Assembly (NCBI GenBank): GCA_030278955.1
Contig: JAOANR010000010.1
Location: forward strand, 17,948,444 to 18,012,443
Source of the DNA: Hygrophila difformis
Lineage: Eukaryota; Streptophyta; Magnoliopsida; Lamiales; Acanthaceae
DNA length: 64,000 nucleotides
Direction of reading: 5' to 3'
Shown: positions 21,453-32,087 of the stretch, piece after piece
Layout: every line of letters starts with the position of its first letter
Position numbering within the stretch: the stretch's first letter is position 1
Notes under the pieces: model-generated
The model's input: only the letters and a program-made list of their open reading frames with translations
Told to the model about the DNA's origin: nothing
Database searches by the model: none
Position numbers and translations under genes: made by a program

Positions 21453-24400
21453 TTAGTGGTCTTCACTGGCGTCAGAAGGAACAGCATCATCCAAGCCTCG
21501 CGAGGTGGCGGTAGTAGGATTAGCCGAAGATGTCATCAGATTCGGACTTGCCGAGGGAGAAGGACCAGCAGTTTCGCCAGGAGGGAGGTGAACGGTCGAT
21601 GAACCAGCACCACAGGAAGCACCAGTTTTCCCTAGAAGAAAAGAAGGAAAAGGGAATAATAAGTAAGAGAGCATAAAAGAAAAATCATGGCAGGAAATGG
21701 AAGGAAGCAGGGTACCTGAAGGAATGATTGGCAAAGGTGGGTTATCGCCCGAAGGGGAGGACTCTATTTCGGAAGGGTCCAAAGGAAACAAGACATGTGG
21801 AGAAAGGACTTGAACAACACTGTGCCCACCAAGGCTCTTGATGGCCGAATCCAGTTGGCCAACTAAAGACTGGGTTTCGGCCCATTTTTCTTGGAAGGTA
21901 CCAATAATGTAATCGTTGAAACTGATCCGCATGGCCAAATAAGAAGCATCCTCCTGAGAATCCAAGATTTTGGCCCTAGGAGCTTCGGCCGATTGACGAA
22001 GAATTTTGATCGATTGTTTCAGATCGGCCGATTTTCGCTTAGTGTGAGCCAAAGTTAATTCCAAATCCTTCTCTTGTCTCTGGAGCTTGGCTATCTCAGC
22101 CCGAATCAAAGCAAGATCTTCGGACTGTTTAAGTTCCTGAGATTCCACTTCAGACAGCTTACTCATTTGAGCCCGATACTCTGCAGAATAATTGTCAAAG
22201 ATGGCTCGTGAGGAGGCTGCAGCCTCACGTTCGGCGGCAAGCTTATGTCGCATTTTTAAGTGAGCCAGAAGTTCCTGATCCATTGAGAGGACAGACTTCG
22301 TAATCATCTGAAGAGTACCATTCAGATTCAAAGATACCATCTCGTCATGAAATTGCTGCTCAAGATGAGACAAGAGGATAAGGATCGGTTTAGGGTTGAC
22401 GAATTCCACGTCAGATTGTCGGCCGATTAGATTGCATAGCCTGGCCAGACAATCACCAAGGTGAGTAGAAAGATCCGACGGACGAGAAACCAGAGACGCG
22501 GGAGAAAAGAAATCGTCCAAAACATGCCGATCAGGAAATGGCGATAAAGGGACATGATCGGCATGGGTTTCATCAGCAGCCATACCACTAGGTAGGGGGC
22601 CGGACGGTTTCGGAACAACTAAAGATGAAGGTGTAGCAAAATCCGTAATAGGCTGAGGACGATCGACTGAAAGAGGGACGGAAGGGTCGGCCGAAGTAGA
22701 GTTTGCAATCAAACCCCGAGGGGTAACAGCAGAAGAACTAGCGGGAACAGCCAAATTACTGGTACTGGCCGATGTGCGAAATTCGGCTGCCGGAGGAGCC
22801 GATACCACAGTCGGAAGTGGTTGAACATCGGGTTGTGGCAAAATAGGTGGGACCTGACAAGAATAAGAAAAAGGAATTAGTCGAAGGAAAGGAGCCTGGA
22901 AAAGGAGAAAAAATAGTGTAACGAACCGTAAAAAGGGAGGCAGGGATTCTGCCAAGCGGTGAATGAGATGAACGCCTCCTGGTCTGAGTAGGAGGGAGAA
23001 AGTCGACGAGAGAGGCCGAAGGCGAAGCAGGCCTTTTTCGACCAGGTTCTGAAGTAGAGGAGCAAGGAACATCTGAAGAAATCGGATAAGTGAGACATAA
23101 AGGAAAAGGAACGAGCAACGACCGAAGAAGAGAGGAAAAGAAAAGAAACATACCTGGGCGAGAAGCGGAAGACGAACCGAGAATGCGCTGAGGAGTGGAA
23201 CCCGGAGATGATGAAGGGACAGTAGAGAATGCCAGAATAGGAGAGAAACCACCCCTCCGCAGAACTGAATCAAGGTTGGCACTAAAAAAGACGCCAGCAA
23301 CACCGTTCCACCAAGACTGAAAACGGGAGGTAACGGACCCTGGACGAACAGCAAACTTCCAAACCTTGAAGGAGATCAAACGTTTGTGATAGAGGGAGCA
23401 TTGCTGACGACTGGTAGAAGCAGAGAGGCGTCTACCGGCTCTGAGGGCCTCCACTAAGTCTTGACCAAAGCCGAATTGGCGGCTAACCAGATGGGGATTG
23501 TAAACTTCAAAAGGAATAGCAGACTTGGCAGAAACAAATGTGGAACCATTGAAGATCGGGCGGGGTAATATACACCTGTTCCATATTTGAGCAAAAGCCA
23601 AAGGAAGAGGAGTCCCGAAAGGGGAAGTAACAATATTCCTGACCCAAGCAAAGTCAGCTTTCCGATAGTGATAATGAGAAAAGGCTTGTTCGGCAGTACG
23701 ACCCAGGAAATAGTTGATCCAGTGGGGAATCGACAAAGGAGGAAGGGGTGCTCTAAGAAGATCAGGAGCGATAAAATGGTTAGGACGAATATCATGGGGA
23801 GGAAATTGGGAAATGTCGCGAAAGTGCCAAACTAACCACAAGTAAAGGAACCATAACGGGCCACGGGCTTTATCAGACGAACCTTTTTCCCAACCCGACA
23901 CAGTAGCCGAAATACCCGCATACAGATGAGCGAGGAAGAAATCGGCTGAAGGCAGGGTCACATGATTAAGAAGTGCCGAAGCAAAAGAGTGTGTTTCGAG
24001 GAGAACACTCTTGGAAGGAACACACCAGAAGAATTTCGTAAGGAAATACATCATAAAAGCAAGAGGCTCTGAAGGGTGTGGAGCAGGCGAAATAGGATCA
24101 CTCTGATGGGAAACGATCCAATTAGCAAAGGAATCGCCAGAGGAAAAGCCAGTATTTTTCTCCTTGGGCAACGACATGATGGCGAGGTTATCCCCACGGA
24201 CAGAGAGGCCAAGGAGAAGTTTCACATCCTGAATGGTGGGAGTCATCATCCCCCAAGGGAAACAAAAACAGTTCACAGAAGGATTCCAGAAGCAAAGAAG
24301 GGCCTGAATAGGGCGAAGATCTGTGGGAAGTGGCAAGGTACTAAGGGAAATCATACGGTAGACATATGACTTATGCCAAGAGTCACGACAGTGGGGTTCG

Positions 24401-24678
24401 AGGTGATGATACCACGCCACATAATCAGGAGAGGGCGAAGACCAATTAGCGAAAGATGAAGGGAAAAGCTTGGAAGAGAAACAAGGCTCATATAGAAGAA
24501 CGGAACGATTATCAAAGATCCGAGCAGTACATTCATCGATATCTTCAGGAATGCCCAACGGACCTAAGGAATAGAAGCCCTCAGGCAAGAGGCGAACTGC
24601 GGAATGAGAAGCAAAAGAGTTCTCAATTCTGAGAAGATCAGCAGAAAGAGCAGTAACAGGGGCAGAGGGATTTTCCAT
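21453..24678 (-). CDS. Antisense plant-mobile-domain gene of Tat-1 (four exons, 995 aa)
   Basis: Exons on the minus strand: 24678-23154, 23072-22927, 22853-21716 and 21631-21453. All four boundaries on the donor side are GT and on the acceptor side AG, and every junction keeps the frame, giving 996 codons including the stop. Exon 1 encodes a plant mobile domain (PMD; aminotransferase-like family): LLCFWNPSVNCFCFPWGMMTP, then AFMMYFLTKFFW, GPLWFLYLWLVWHFRD and PHLVSRQFGFGQD-type motifs. Exon 2 is basic (GRKRPASP, TRRRSS), possibly a nuclear signal. Exon 3 has a coiled coil rich in Glu/Lys/Leu (about residues 690-860). Tat-lineage retrotransposons are known to carry antisense ORFs with this domain; their role is unsettled. 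The gene is complete here although pol is disrupted. The ATG at 24678 is chosen by alignment with Tat-2. Confidence 0.8.
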
Positions 24679-24859
24679 CGGAGAAAGAGGAAAGAGAGAG
24701 AGATAGAGGAGAAGTTGGAAAGGCAGTTCACTCCGAGTACGTGGTGGGCTACGTAAATAGGGGAATGATGGAGAGCATCCTCGAGAAGGAGAAAATAACC
24801 GCCAAAAGGAAGAAGAAAGGGAGGTTACTTGGGCCCTTTCGCGTGGAAGCAATTCGCCC

Positions 24860-24875
24860 AAGTAAGGAGGGCATC
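24860..24875 (+). other. Polypurine tract of Tat-1
   Basis: AAGTAAGGAGGGCATC lies directly before the LTR's TG at 24876. Tat-2 has AAGTAAGGAGGGAATC at the same place (complement of 27641-27626). Confidence 0.85.
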
Positions 24876-25522
24876 TGTTGGGGCCATATGGAATAATAGG
24901 CCGCGAAAGAGCTATTGGGCCATAAGACATGGGCCGGAAGAAAGAGGAAGTCCAAAAAGAAGATGGGCTCGAGATTGGTAAGGCCGAAAGTACATAGTAA
25001 ACCGAAGGGAGGAAATCGAAGCCGATGAAGATTTCGGCCGAAATGGGAAGAAACAGCCGAAACCCAAGCAATCGAATTAAAGAGAGAAAGAATTCGGCTC
25101 AGAGGAGTTAGCCGGAGAGCGGTTATTCCAGCTCCGGCTATAAATAGGGGTCGACGCACTCAAAATCAGAGAGATCAATCCAACCCCCAAATTACTTTTA
25201 TCAATTTTAATTCCTTGTTATCTTTACTGCTTTCTTTACAGCTTTCCTTAGAATCTAGCCTAGTTTGTAGCGGTTACCATTTCCAAATCCACCGTTGCTC
25301 CTTAGCAGCTGGTAGTTTGGTTCTCTGTTTTTGGTGAATTCCGCCGTTGTTTCTTAACAACAGGCAGATTCTCCATTGTATCGTGTTATTGTTGATCAAT
25401 TCAAGGAAGATTCATTCAATTGTGGGCGCATTATTGTTAATCCGAACCCGTAATCGGTTTGATTCTTTTCCGATAGCCTCCCTTGAGGAGAAAAAGGTCC
25501 TTGGCTACACCTGAGCCAAACA
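24876..25522 (+). repeat. 3' LTR of Tat-1 (647 bp)
   Basis: It starts TGTTGGGGCC and ends GAGCCAAACA. It has exactly the same length as both LTRs of Tat-2 and a few differences. A TATA box (TATAAATA) is at 25139-25146. Confidence 0.93.
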
Positions 25523-25545
25523 CAAGACTAATAGGGTTATCATTC

Positions 25546-25755
25546 CACTACAAGAAAATACATGTTTACCGACCGCATCTACCGACCGCCAGGGACGGGT
25601 CGTCATCACCGATCGCAGCAGCGACCCCAGGTGCGGTCGATAATATTTAGCCATTATGGGTCCCCCGGCTCATAGCCTACACGAGCGCCGACCGAGTCAT
25701 TTTGGTCGGGGGTTTCCGACCGCAAACCCCAGATGCGGTCGGTAACCTAGGGTTG
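25546..25755 (+). repeat. CACTA left terminus and subterminal repeats
   Basis: CACTACAAGAAAA is the canonical plant CACTA end. The next about 200 bp contain repeated ACCGACCGC / GCGGTCGG(T) motifs in both orientations (25569, 25580, about 25632, 25689, about 25705, 25718, 25735). In En/Spm, subterminal repeats of this kind bind the TNPA protein. Confidence 0.8.
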
Positions 25756-26739
25756 TATATTCTTCCCGATAGCGGCGTTACAGCCATTCTCACATTTTCA
25801 CTCCTTCAATTTCACCCCCCAATTCACCGTGCCACTTCCGCCACCGCAATCCCGACCACCACCATCATCCTCTCCGACCACCGCCGACCTCCGACCGTCA
25901 TCCCCCTGGAATACCCGCCCTCATCGAGCCACGAATTGGACCACCACCTGCCACCACCTACTTGTGCCATCCCCTTCGAGCCACCGCCACCAACCGTTCT
26001 GGCCAGCCACTCGAGAGGCACCGCAACCACCGCCCATCCACCGTCAGCCTGCCCCTGCCGCCCTTGAGCCCGCCCATGCCGCCCCTGTCCGTTTCAGCCC
26101 CTGCCCTGCCGCCACCGGCCACCTCCGTCCAGCCATCGCCAAGCTTCTTCTGCCTTCCTCCTCCCGCGCCTCCAGCCCCTGCCCGCCTTCAGCCCCCCTA
26201 CCGAATGTGAAATTCGATTGGTATTGTGTTTTTTTTTAAATTCGATTGTTTGATCCATCTTTAAGTGTTGATTATCAAAATCCGACAAAAAATGAGTAAT
26301 TTTAGCATTAAAGAGGCTGTCATGACTTGTTTTGGGCTATTACGGAGTAAATATTTGGAGTCCTGACTGTTTAATGGCATAATTGGAATCCGCACATCGA
26401 GTAGATGAATTTCCATATATGATATGCTCAGTTTGGAGTTGAATTTTTGGTAATATTTTGGAATTCGGATGTTATAATCTCTTAGGGAATTAAATTATTT
26501 TAAATAATGACTTTGTTAAGAATAGGTCACTTTTTAGAGGACAAGTCACCCAAGCCACCAAAATAGGTCACCAAAATTTCATGTATTTCTAACTACACAT
26601 GTCAAAATTAAAGATATACAATTTTCAATGTAACACGAGTATTAGAAGACGAGTCACCCAAGTCGGGTAATAATATAGGCCCAATGATTTGATGAAATCG
26701 TCTTGTATACACAGTGGCCTAGTGCCATAGTTGTAGGTG
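25756..26739 (+). other. CACTA interior, probable 5' transcribed region without clear coding
   Basis: 25760-26210 is C-rich and rich in CCACCG/CCACC runs, giving long proline-rich frames on several strands that look compositional rather than coding. 26220-26739 is AT-rich. No domain recognised; it may be promoter, leader and intron of the transposase gene. Confidence 0.4.
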
Positions 26740-26978
26740 ATGGACCGGAGTTGGATATACCGGGTCCGCCGTGAAATTGGAGTACTCACATCCAAATTGA
26801 AGAATGGAATTGAATTGTCCTTGCGTATGTCTCATCAAAACCCAGATGTCGATAGAGCATAAGGCAAATTAAGGTGTCCGTGTAGTAACTGTAGGAATAA
26901 GTGTTATCTGCATGATGATAACATTAAGTATCATCTACAGTTAAATGGATTTGTGGCGAACTACGAAAGGTGGACATG
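26740..26978 (+). pseudogene. TNPD-like CACTA transposase N-terminus, part 1 (disabled)
   Basis: The ATG at 26740 starts MDRSWIY, as in the transposase-associated domain of plant CACTA TNPD proteins. After an in-frame TAA (26860-26862) the frame continues GKLRCPCSNCRN..., with the CPCxxC motif and the YxxWxxHGE motif. The Tat-2 insertion falls inside this last motif: the codons for ArgTrpThrCys run into the target site, and HisGlyGlu lies at about 39459-39466 beyond it. The stop and the insertion both disable the gene. Confidence 0.8.
26974..26978. repeat. Target-site duplication ACATG of Tat-2 (left copy)
   Basis: ACATG at 26974-26978 precedes TGTTTGGC, and ACATG at 39453-39457 follows GGCCCCAACA. 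The joined coding sense of the interrupted CACTA gene confirms the original site. Confidence 0.96.
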
Positions 26979-27625
26979 TGTTTGGCTCGGGTGTAGCCAA
27001 GGACCTTTTTCTCCTCAAGGGAGGCTATCGGAAAAGGATCAAACCGATTATGGGTTCGGATTAACAATAATGCGCCCACAATTGAATGAATCTTCCTTGA
27101 ATTGATCAACAATAACACGATACAATGGAGAATCTGCCTGTTGTTAAGAAACAACGGCGGAATTCACCAAAAACAGAGAACCAAACTACCAGCTGCTAAG
27201 GAGCAACGGTGGATTTGGAAATGGTAACCGCTACAAACTAGGCTAGATTCTAAGGAAAGCTGTAAAGAAAGCAGTAAAGATAACAAGGAATTAAAATTGA
27301 TAAAAGTAATTTGGGGGTTGGATTGATCTCTCTGATTTTGAGTGCGTCGACCCCTATTTATAGCCGGAGCTGGAATAACCGCTCTCCGGCTAACTCCTCT
27401 GAGCCGAATTCTTTCTCTCTTTAATTCGATTGCTTGGGTTTCGGCTGTTTCTTCCCATTTCGGCCGAAATCTCCATCGGCTTCGATTTCCTCCCTTCGGT
27501 TTACTATGTACTTTCGGCCTTACCAATCTCGAGCCCATCTTCTTTTTGGACTTCCTCTTTCTTCCGGCCCATGTCTTATGGCCCAATAGCTCTTTCGCGG
27601 CCCATTATTCTATATGGCCCCAACA
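26979..27625 (-). repeat. 3' LTR of Tat-2 (647 bp)
   Basis: On the minus strand it starts TGTTGGGGCC and ends GAGCCAAACA. TATA box complement at 27355-27362. Confidence 0.95.
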
Positions 27626-27641
27626 GATTCCCTCCTTACTT
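27626..27641 (-). other. Polypurine tract of Tat-2
   Basis: The minus strand reads AAGTAAGGAGGGAATC directly before the 3' LTR's TG. Confidence 0.85.
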
Positions 27642-27837
27642 GGGCGAATTGCTTCCATGCGAAGGAGCCCAAGTAACTTCTCTCTCTCTCTTCCTCTTCG
27701 TGCGCTAACTCCTCCTTAATATCCGGTCACGTCCTTCTACGCCTTTTCGTTTGCCCCTACTTTGTTTTTATAACCATTTTCCTCTTTCCTGCTTACTCAC
27801 TCTCCCTTCGTCTTCTCGCCCTTTTTCCTCTTTATCG

Positions 27838-30800
27838 ATGGCGCAACCGACTCTTTCCCCTTCCTCTCAAAAAATCAAAGATGCTGAAGATTCCCTAGTT
27901 GAAACTTCTTCGCTCCGTCTTATTGATGACGGCCTCGTTACTCTTGGGCCTCTTGCGACTTCAACCGAGGCCACGATTTCTGCTTCTGTTCTCTTTGGGG
28001 AATCGAAGACGATTCCCTTGTTTTCGGACTATTTCTCTGTCAAGCTCTTCGGCCCTCTCAGTACTTGGCCGTTGGTGACTCAGGAACATGTTGCTTGGTA
28101 CGAAAGGGCCTTTCCTCATTGTGGATTAGGTTGGGTTAACTCTGGCATTGTTCACTTGATTAAGCTGAGTACTCAACCCTTCCCTACTACTTACAATTAC
28201 ATTCAGGCCCTCCTTTGCTTCTGGAACTCATCCATCAACTGCTTCTGTTTCCCATGGGGTATGATGACTCCAACCATCGAGGATGTTAAGCTTCTTCTGG
28301 ACTTGCCCTCTCTTGGAAAGCCCGTCTTAGGTGTTACTGACTCCGACAAGCCTAATACGAGGAACACCGGCTTTGCTTCTGGGCTCACCTTTGCTTCATG
28401 GATTAGCAAGTATCGTGGGGATAAGCCCGAATTTTCTGAGGACGAATCTGTGGCTTTTATGATGCATTTCCTCAGCCGATTCTTTTGGTGCGCCCCTGCC
28501 AAGAATGTTATTCTTGAGACCTACCCTCTGGCCAAGGCCCTTATGAAAAAGAATCATTTGCCTCTCGCCGACTATTTCTTGGTGCATCTATATTCTGGCA
28601 TGTCTTCCTTAGTTCACGGATGGGCCGACGGCCACTCTAGCCGATCTCATGGTCCTCTTTGGTTCCTTCACCTCTGGCTGGTATGGCATTTCAGGGATAT
28701 GTCCCTTTTTGAACCTCAACCTTTCGACACTACCCATCCTTCTGTTAACGATCTTCTCGGGGTTCGGTTTCCTGAAATGCGCACCGAACAATGGATCTAC
28801 TATTTCATGAGCCGATCCCCACTTGGTCCTTCTTCCTGCCACTTATACTCTGGCACTCCGGATAGTTGGGTTTCGGCTATCAACACTCCCCCTTTCGGTA
28901 GACCCCTTCCGAAGGCGTTCGCTCAAGTCTGGAATGCTTGTATCATTCCTCGTCACATCTTCAACTGCTCGTTGTTCATTCCCCCTGACCATTCTATTCC
29001 TTCTGAGGTTTACAATCCTCACTTAGTTAGCCGTCAATTCGGCTTTGTTCAGGATGTGGTTGCTCCTTTCTATGGAGACCCAAATCGATACAGTAAATCC
29101 TTCAAAGGATTCGGCTCTGAGAACAGCCGAAATCTCTGTCGTATTTGGGCCCTCCGGATTTGCAACTTTGAAGTTCGTTCCTTCGACGTCCGCCCTGGTC
29201 TTTCAACTGAGCGTTTCGATTCCTGGTGGGAAAAAGCTCTTTCTTATGCTAATTTTGGCACTAACTTGCAGAGCCTCCTTGTTTCTCGCGGCTTTCCAGG
29301 TATTATGATGTTTTCGGTTGTTGGTTCAGCCCCTGATTACTCCTGCTCTTCTCAAGAGGATGACCCTCTACTTCCTTTACTTAGTAAGTCTTTCGGCTTT
29401 CTTTTTGTTGTGTATCGTATATTTTCCTCAAATTTCCCCTCTTTCTTTCGCTTTGCAGGGGCTGCTTTGGATGATGTTTCCTCTCTTCCCCCCTCATCCG
29501 CGTATTTCGTCTGCTCCCGCTACTTCCGGAAAACGCAAACGTGCTACTTCTGGTTCAGGGAAGTCGAAAAAAGAACCGGCACCCAAGACGCTGCGACGTT
29601 CGGCCCGTTCGCCTCTTCCGGGTTCGGCCTCGTCTGCTGATCAGGTCTCTTGCCGTTCTTTTCTTCTATATTTATTTTTTTTTCTCACCATCTTCCCTTT
29701 AATATTTGTCTCCCCTTTTTTTTCTCTAGGCTCCTCGAGTTACCGTCTCTTCCGGCCCTTCCGAATCACCTAATCCCTCATCTACGGCCCTTGATCCTAT
29801 TGATGAGGACCAGGCTATTACTTCAAGTACAACTCCCGTTCCTTCGGCCGATATGGGGCTGGGATTGACTTCTCGGGCACCTGAGGGTGGCAACACTGGT
29901 TCGGCTGTCCCCATTTCGACTACTTCTCTAGCCGTAGCTCTTCCCTCTTCTTCTATTGCCTCTATTCCTAACCCCTCCCCTGTACACACTCGGCTGGGAG
30001 AATTGGCCGTTGGCAATGTTAATCCTTCATCACCTTTCCCGGATAAGGATGTTCTAGATGATTTCTTTTCTCTTTCCTTTGTTTCTTCTTCATCGGAATT
30101 CCCTCGCTCTTTTAAAGCTTGCTTGGATAAGCTTGAACGCCTGATTTCTGAACCATCCAACGCCTTCTCCGTTCAGACCAGGCCTATCCTATTGCTTATC
30201 TCTTATGTCAAGCGGACTTTTCCTCAAGATCTTCTGGTCTCTGGTTTGACCAAGGTCGTTGATGCAATGTTCACCTGTCTATTACGGATAGACATGGAGC
30301 TTCCCAGCCTCTTGGTCTTTCGCAAAACACTTGAAGATGAGCATGCTTCCCTTAACTTCCACAGGGCGGAATTTGACAAGCACGCTTCCGACTATCATTC
30401 TTATATGAGTCAATTGTCGGCCAATGATGGCCTCAGATCCAATTATTTGAATCGTCTCTCCGCCATTGATTCTGAAATCAGCCGTCTTCAACATGAGGCA
30501 CAAGGTGTGAAGAATGCCTTAGCCGAAGTTGACCAAGAATCGGCTCACTTGCAAGGACTTATAAAGGAGCTCCACAAATCTGCTCAAGCTCCTCGGGACA
30601 AACTTGCTAGTCTTAAAGAGACAACAGACTACCTTGCTTTGAGGATATCCTTCAGTGACACCGTCCTTAATGTTTTCCGTGACTTGTGGTCAGACACTCA
30701 GAAGGCGCTTGATCAGATTCGTTCTGTTGCGGTTCAACTTCCTTCGGTGCCAGATACTTCAACGGCTTCTGATAACCTTCTCGTCAATCCTCCCTCAGGG

Positions 30801-31100
30801 GATGATCTGAAGAATTCTGGTAATATTTAATTTGTTCTTTTGATCCTGACGATATCCGATGATTATGTCTTCCTTTTCTTTTAATTTCTCTTCTTAGATG
30901 CTCCGCGTGATCCTTTCGAAGACACTACCGACAATCTTTTCTCGTCCCAACCCGATGATCCTCTGGTTTCGGCCGAAGCTGAAGCTCGATCGTATCGGGA
31001 GTTTCAATCGGTATTGGATCCAACTTCTACTAGTACTTCGGCCGCTCCTCTTACCAGTGACTTCGGTGAAGACATTGCTTATGATTTGAGTGGAGATTGA
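27838..31100 (+). CDS. Antisense plant-mobile-domain gene of Tat-2 (four exons, probable frame break)
   Basis: Homologous to the 995-aa gene of Tat-1. Exons: 27838-29383 (donor A|GTAAGT), 29459 to about 29645 (acceptor TTTGCAG; donor CAG|GTCTCT), 29730-30819 (acceptor TCTCTAG; donor G|GTAATA) and 30898-31100 (acceptor TTCTTAG). Exon 1 has the PMD motifs (LLCFWNSSINCFCFPWGMMTP-type stretch, AFMMHFLSRFFW, WFLHLWLVWHFRD). Exon 2 has the basic SGKRKRATSGSGKSKK. Exon 3 is a coiled coil. Exons 2 to 4 join in frame. Exon 1 ends in phase 1 while the basic stretch of exon 2 needs phase 0, so either a one-base indel (about 29460-29520) or another splice site is involved. A TATA-like TTTTTATAA lies at about 27766. 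The gene begins about 200 bp from the LTR. Function unknown. Confidence 0.7.
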
Positions 31101-31390
31101 ACTTTGTTGTTGTTATTTTCTTTTTTTCGGATGTAATAATATCCCCCCTTACTGTACTCTTGGCTTTCATTTCGGCCGATTCGCTCTGTGTACTTAATCG
31201 GCCCATTATAAAATGTTTGTCTTTTTGCGGACTTATTTCGCCTGTTTCTTCCCTGTTCCCAAGGATATTTTCTGATACCATATTATCTTCTGCAGCTTTA
31301 TTGGGATTCTTGAAACGTTTCCTCCGTAATCAATGCTTTTCTCTTTACGTTTCCTTTTTTTGTTGTAACTGACATCTCTCCATTTTTCTC

Positions 31391-31398
31391 TATAAATA
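31391..31398 (+). promoter_or_regulatory. TATA box of the small antisense gene in Tat-2
   Basis: CTATAAATACC (31390-31400) lies 47 bp before the ATG at 31445 and matches 11 of 11 bases with the Tat-1 counterpart. Confidence 0.5.
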
Positions 31399-31444
31399 CC
31401 AACTCCTCTTCACTTCTTGTTCCATAATCTCGCAAACACCAGTC

Positions 31445-31672
31445 ATGAACATCTCAATGCTTTTAATTCCTTCTCCTCCCTGGCCCCCTTGGCCCGTTGG
31501 CTCTTCGGTTGGTCCTTTACTTATAAGCCGAAAGCCCCTTTTATATGCAACGCGAGTTCAACTAATCCTTTCACTATTATCTTCATATACATTGGGATCT
31601 TCTCACACTTTTCTCAACCTGTATTCCGACGGTCATACTCGGGCTCTGCCCTATCCCCTCTTGTTGTTGTGA
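31445..31672 (+). CDS. Small antisense ORF of Tat-2 (75 aa)
   Basis: The frame shares PPWPP, YATRVQL and a DG...PL pattern with the 101-codon ORF of Tat-1, and both have the same TATA element just upstream. The conservation is at amino-acid level across diverged DNA. No known domain. The region between the PMD gene's stop (31100) and this ORF is AT-rich and looks like terminator and promoter sequence. 31673-32087 holds no further supported gene. Confidence 0.5.
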   Translation: MNISMLLIPSPPWPPWPVGSSVGPLLISRKPLLYATRVQLILSLLSSYTLGSSHTFLNLYSDGHTRALPYPLLLL

Positions 31673-32087
31673 CCCGTCGTAATCTTACTAATATCGGTCC
31701 CAAAGTCTTGGGCGGTCGAATAATAATCGCGCTTTTCTATGGGACCGAATTATTTTTCTAAGCTCCGAAGGCCATACCCCTCGAATTTCGTCCCTATCTT
31801 CAATGCTAAGAAGGGGGTATCCTTGCTGGAGCAGATTAAAATTTTCTTCTTCCTGGTCTGGGAGTTGGCTTTCTTGGCACAGCCATCTCTTCTCCCGCCG
31901 GCTAGAAGAATCTGGGCTTGGGAATGAATGTTGGCCATCTACCACTTCAGATCCCACTTGCCTCTGCCTCTTTCTAGCCGTTTTAGGCCAGGACGTTTCC
32001 CTTGTATATTGTAATTTCGGGCTATCGACGCCGCTTTCGGCCGAAGTAGCACCTTCTTTGTACTTATTCGTTCATGCAATAAAATCT

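Larger units (their letters stand above)
1..25522 (+). mobile_element. Tat-1: Tat-lineage Ty3/gypsy element, 5' part outside window, split by nested Athila element
   Basis: The visible parts are the end of integrase (1-189 and 20183-20501), a spacer, two genes on the opposite strand (small ORF 20773-21078; plant-mobile-domain gene 21453-24678), a purine-rich tract and a 647-bp 3' LTR (24876-25522). The order matches the complete Tat-2 element at 26979-39452, with which it shares near-identical integrase ends and an LTR of the same length. Tat-lineage elements are known to carry extra antisense ORFs, which supports the assignment. Everything upstream of the integrase C-terminus, including the 5' LTR, is off the left edge. 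The five bases after the 3' LTR (CAAGA, 25523-25527) should be its target duplication, but the other copy cannot be seen. Confidence 0.9.

Noticed and set aside
22427..24369. Plus-strand ORFs over the Tat-1 antisense gene
   Set aside because: Complement shadows of the plant-mobile-domain exons.
25702..26239. Proline-rich ORFs in the CACTA 5' region
   Set aside because: Open in several frames and on both strands because of CCACC/CCG composition; no domain. It may still be a transcribed leader.
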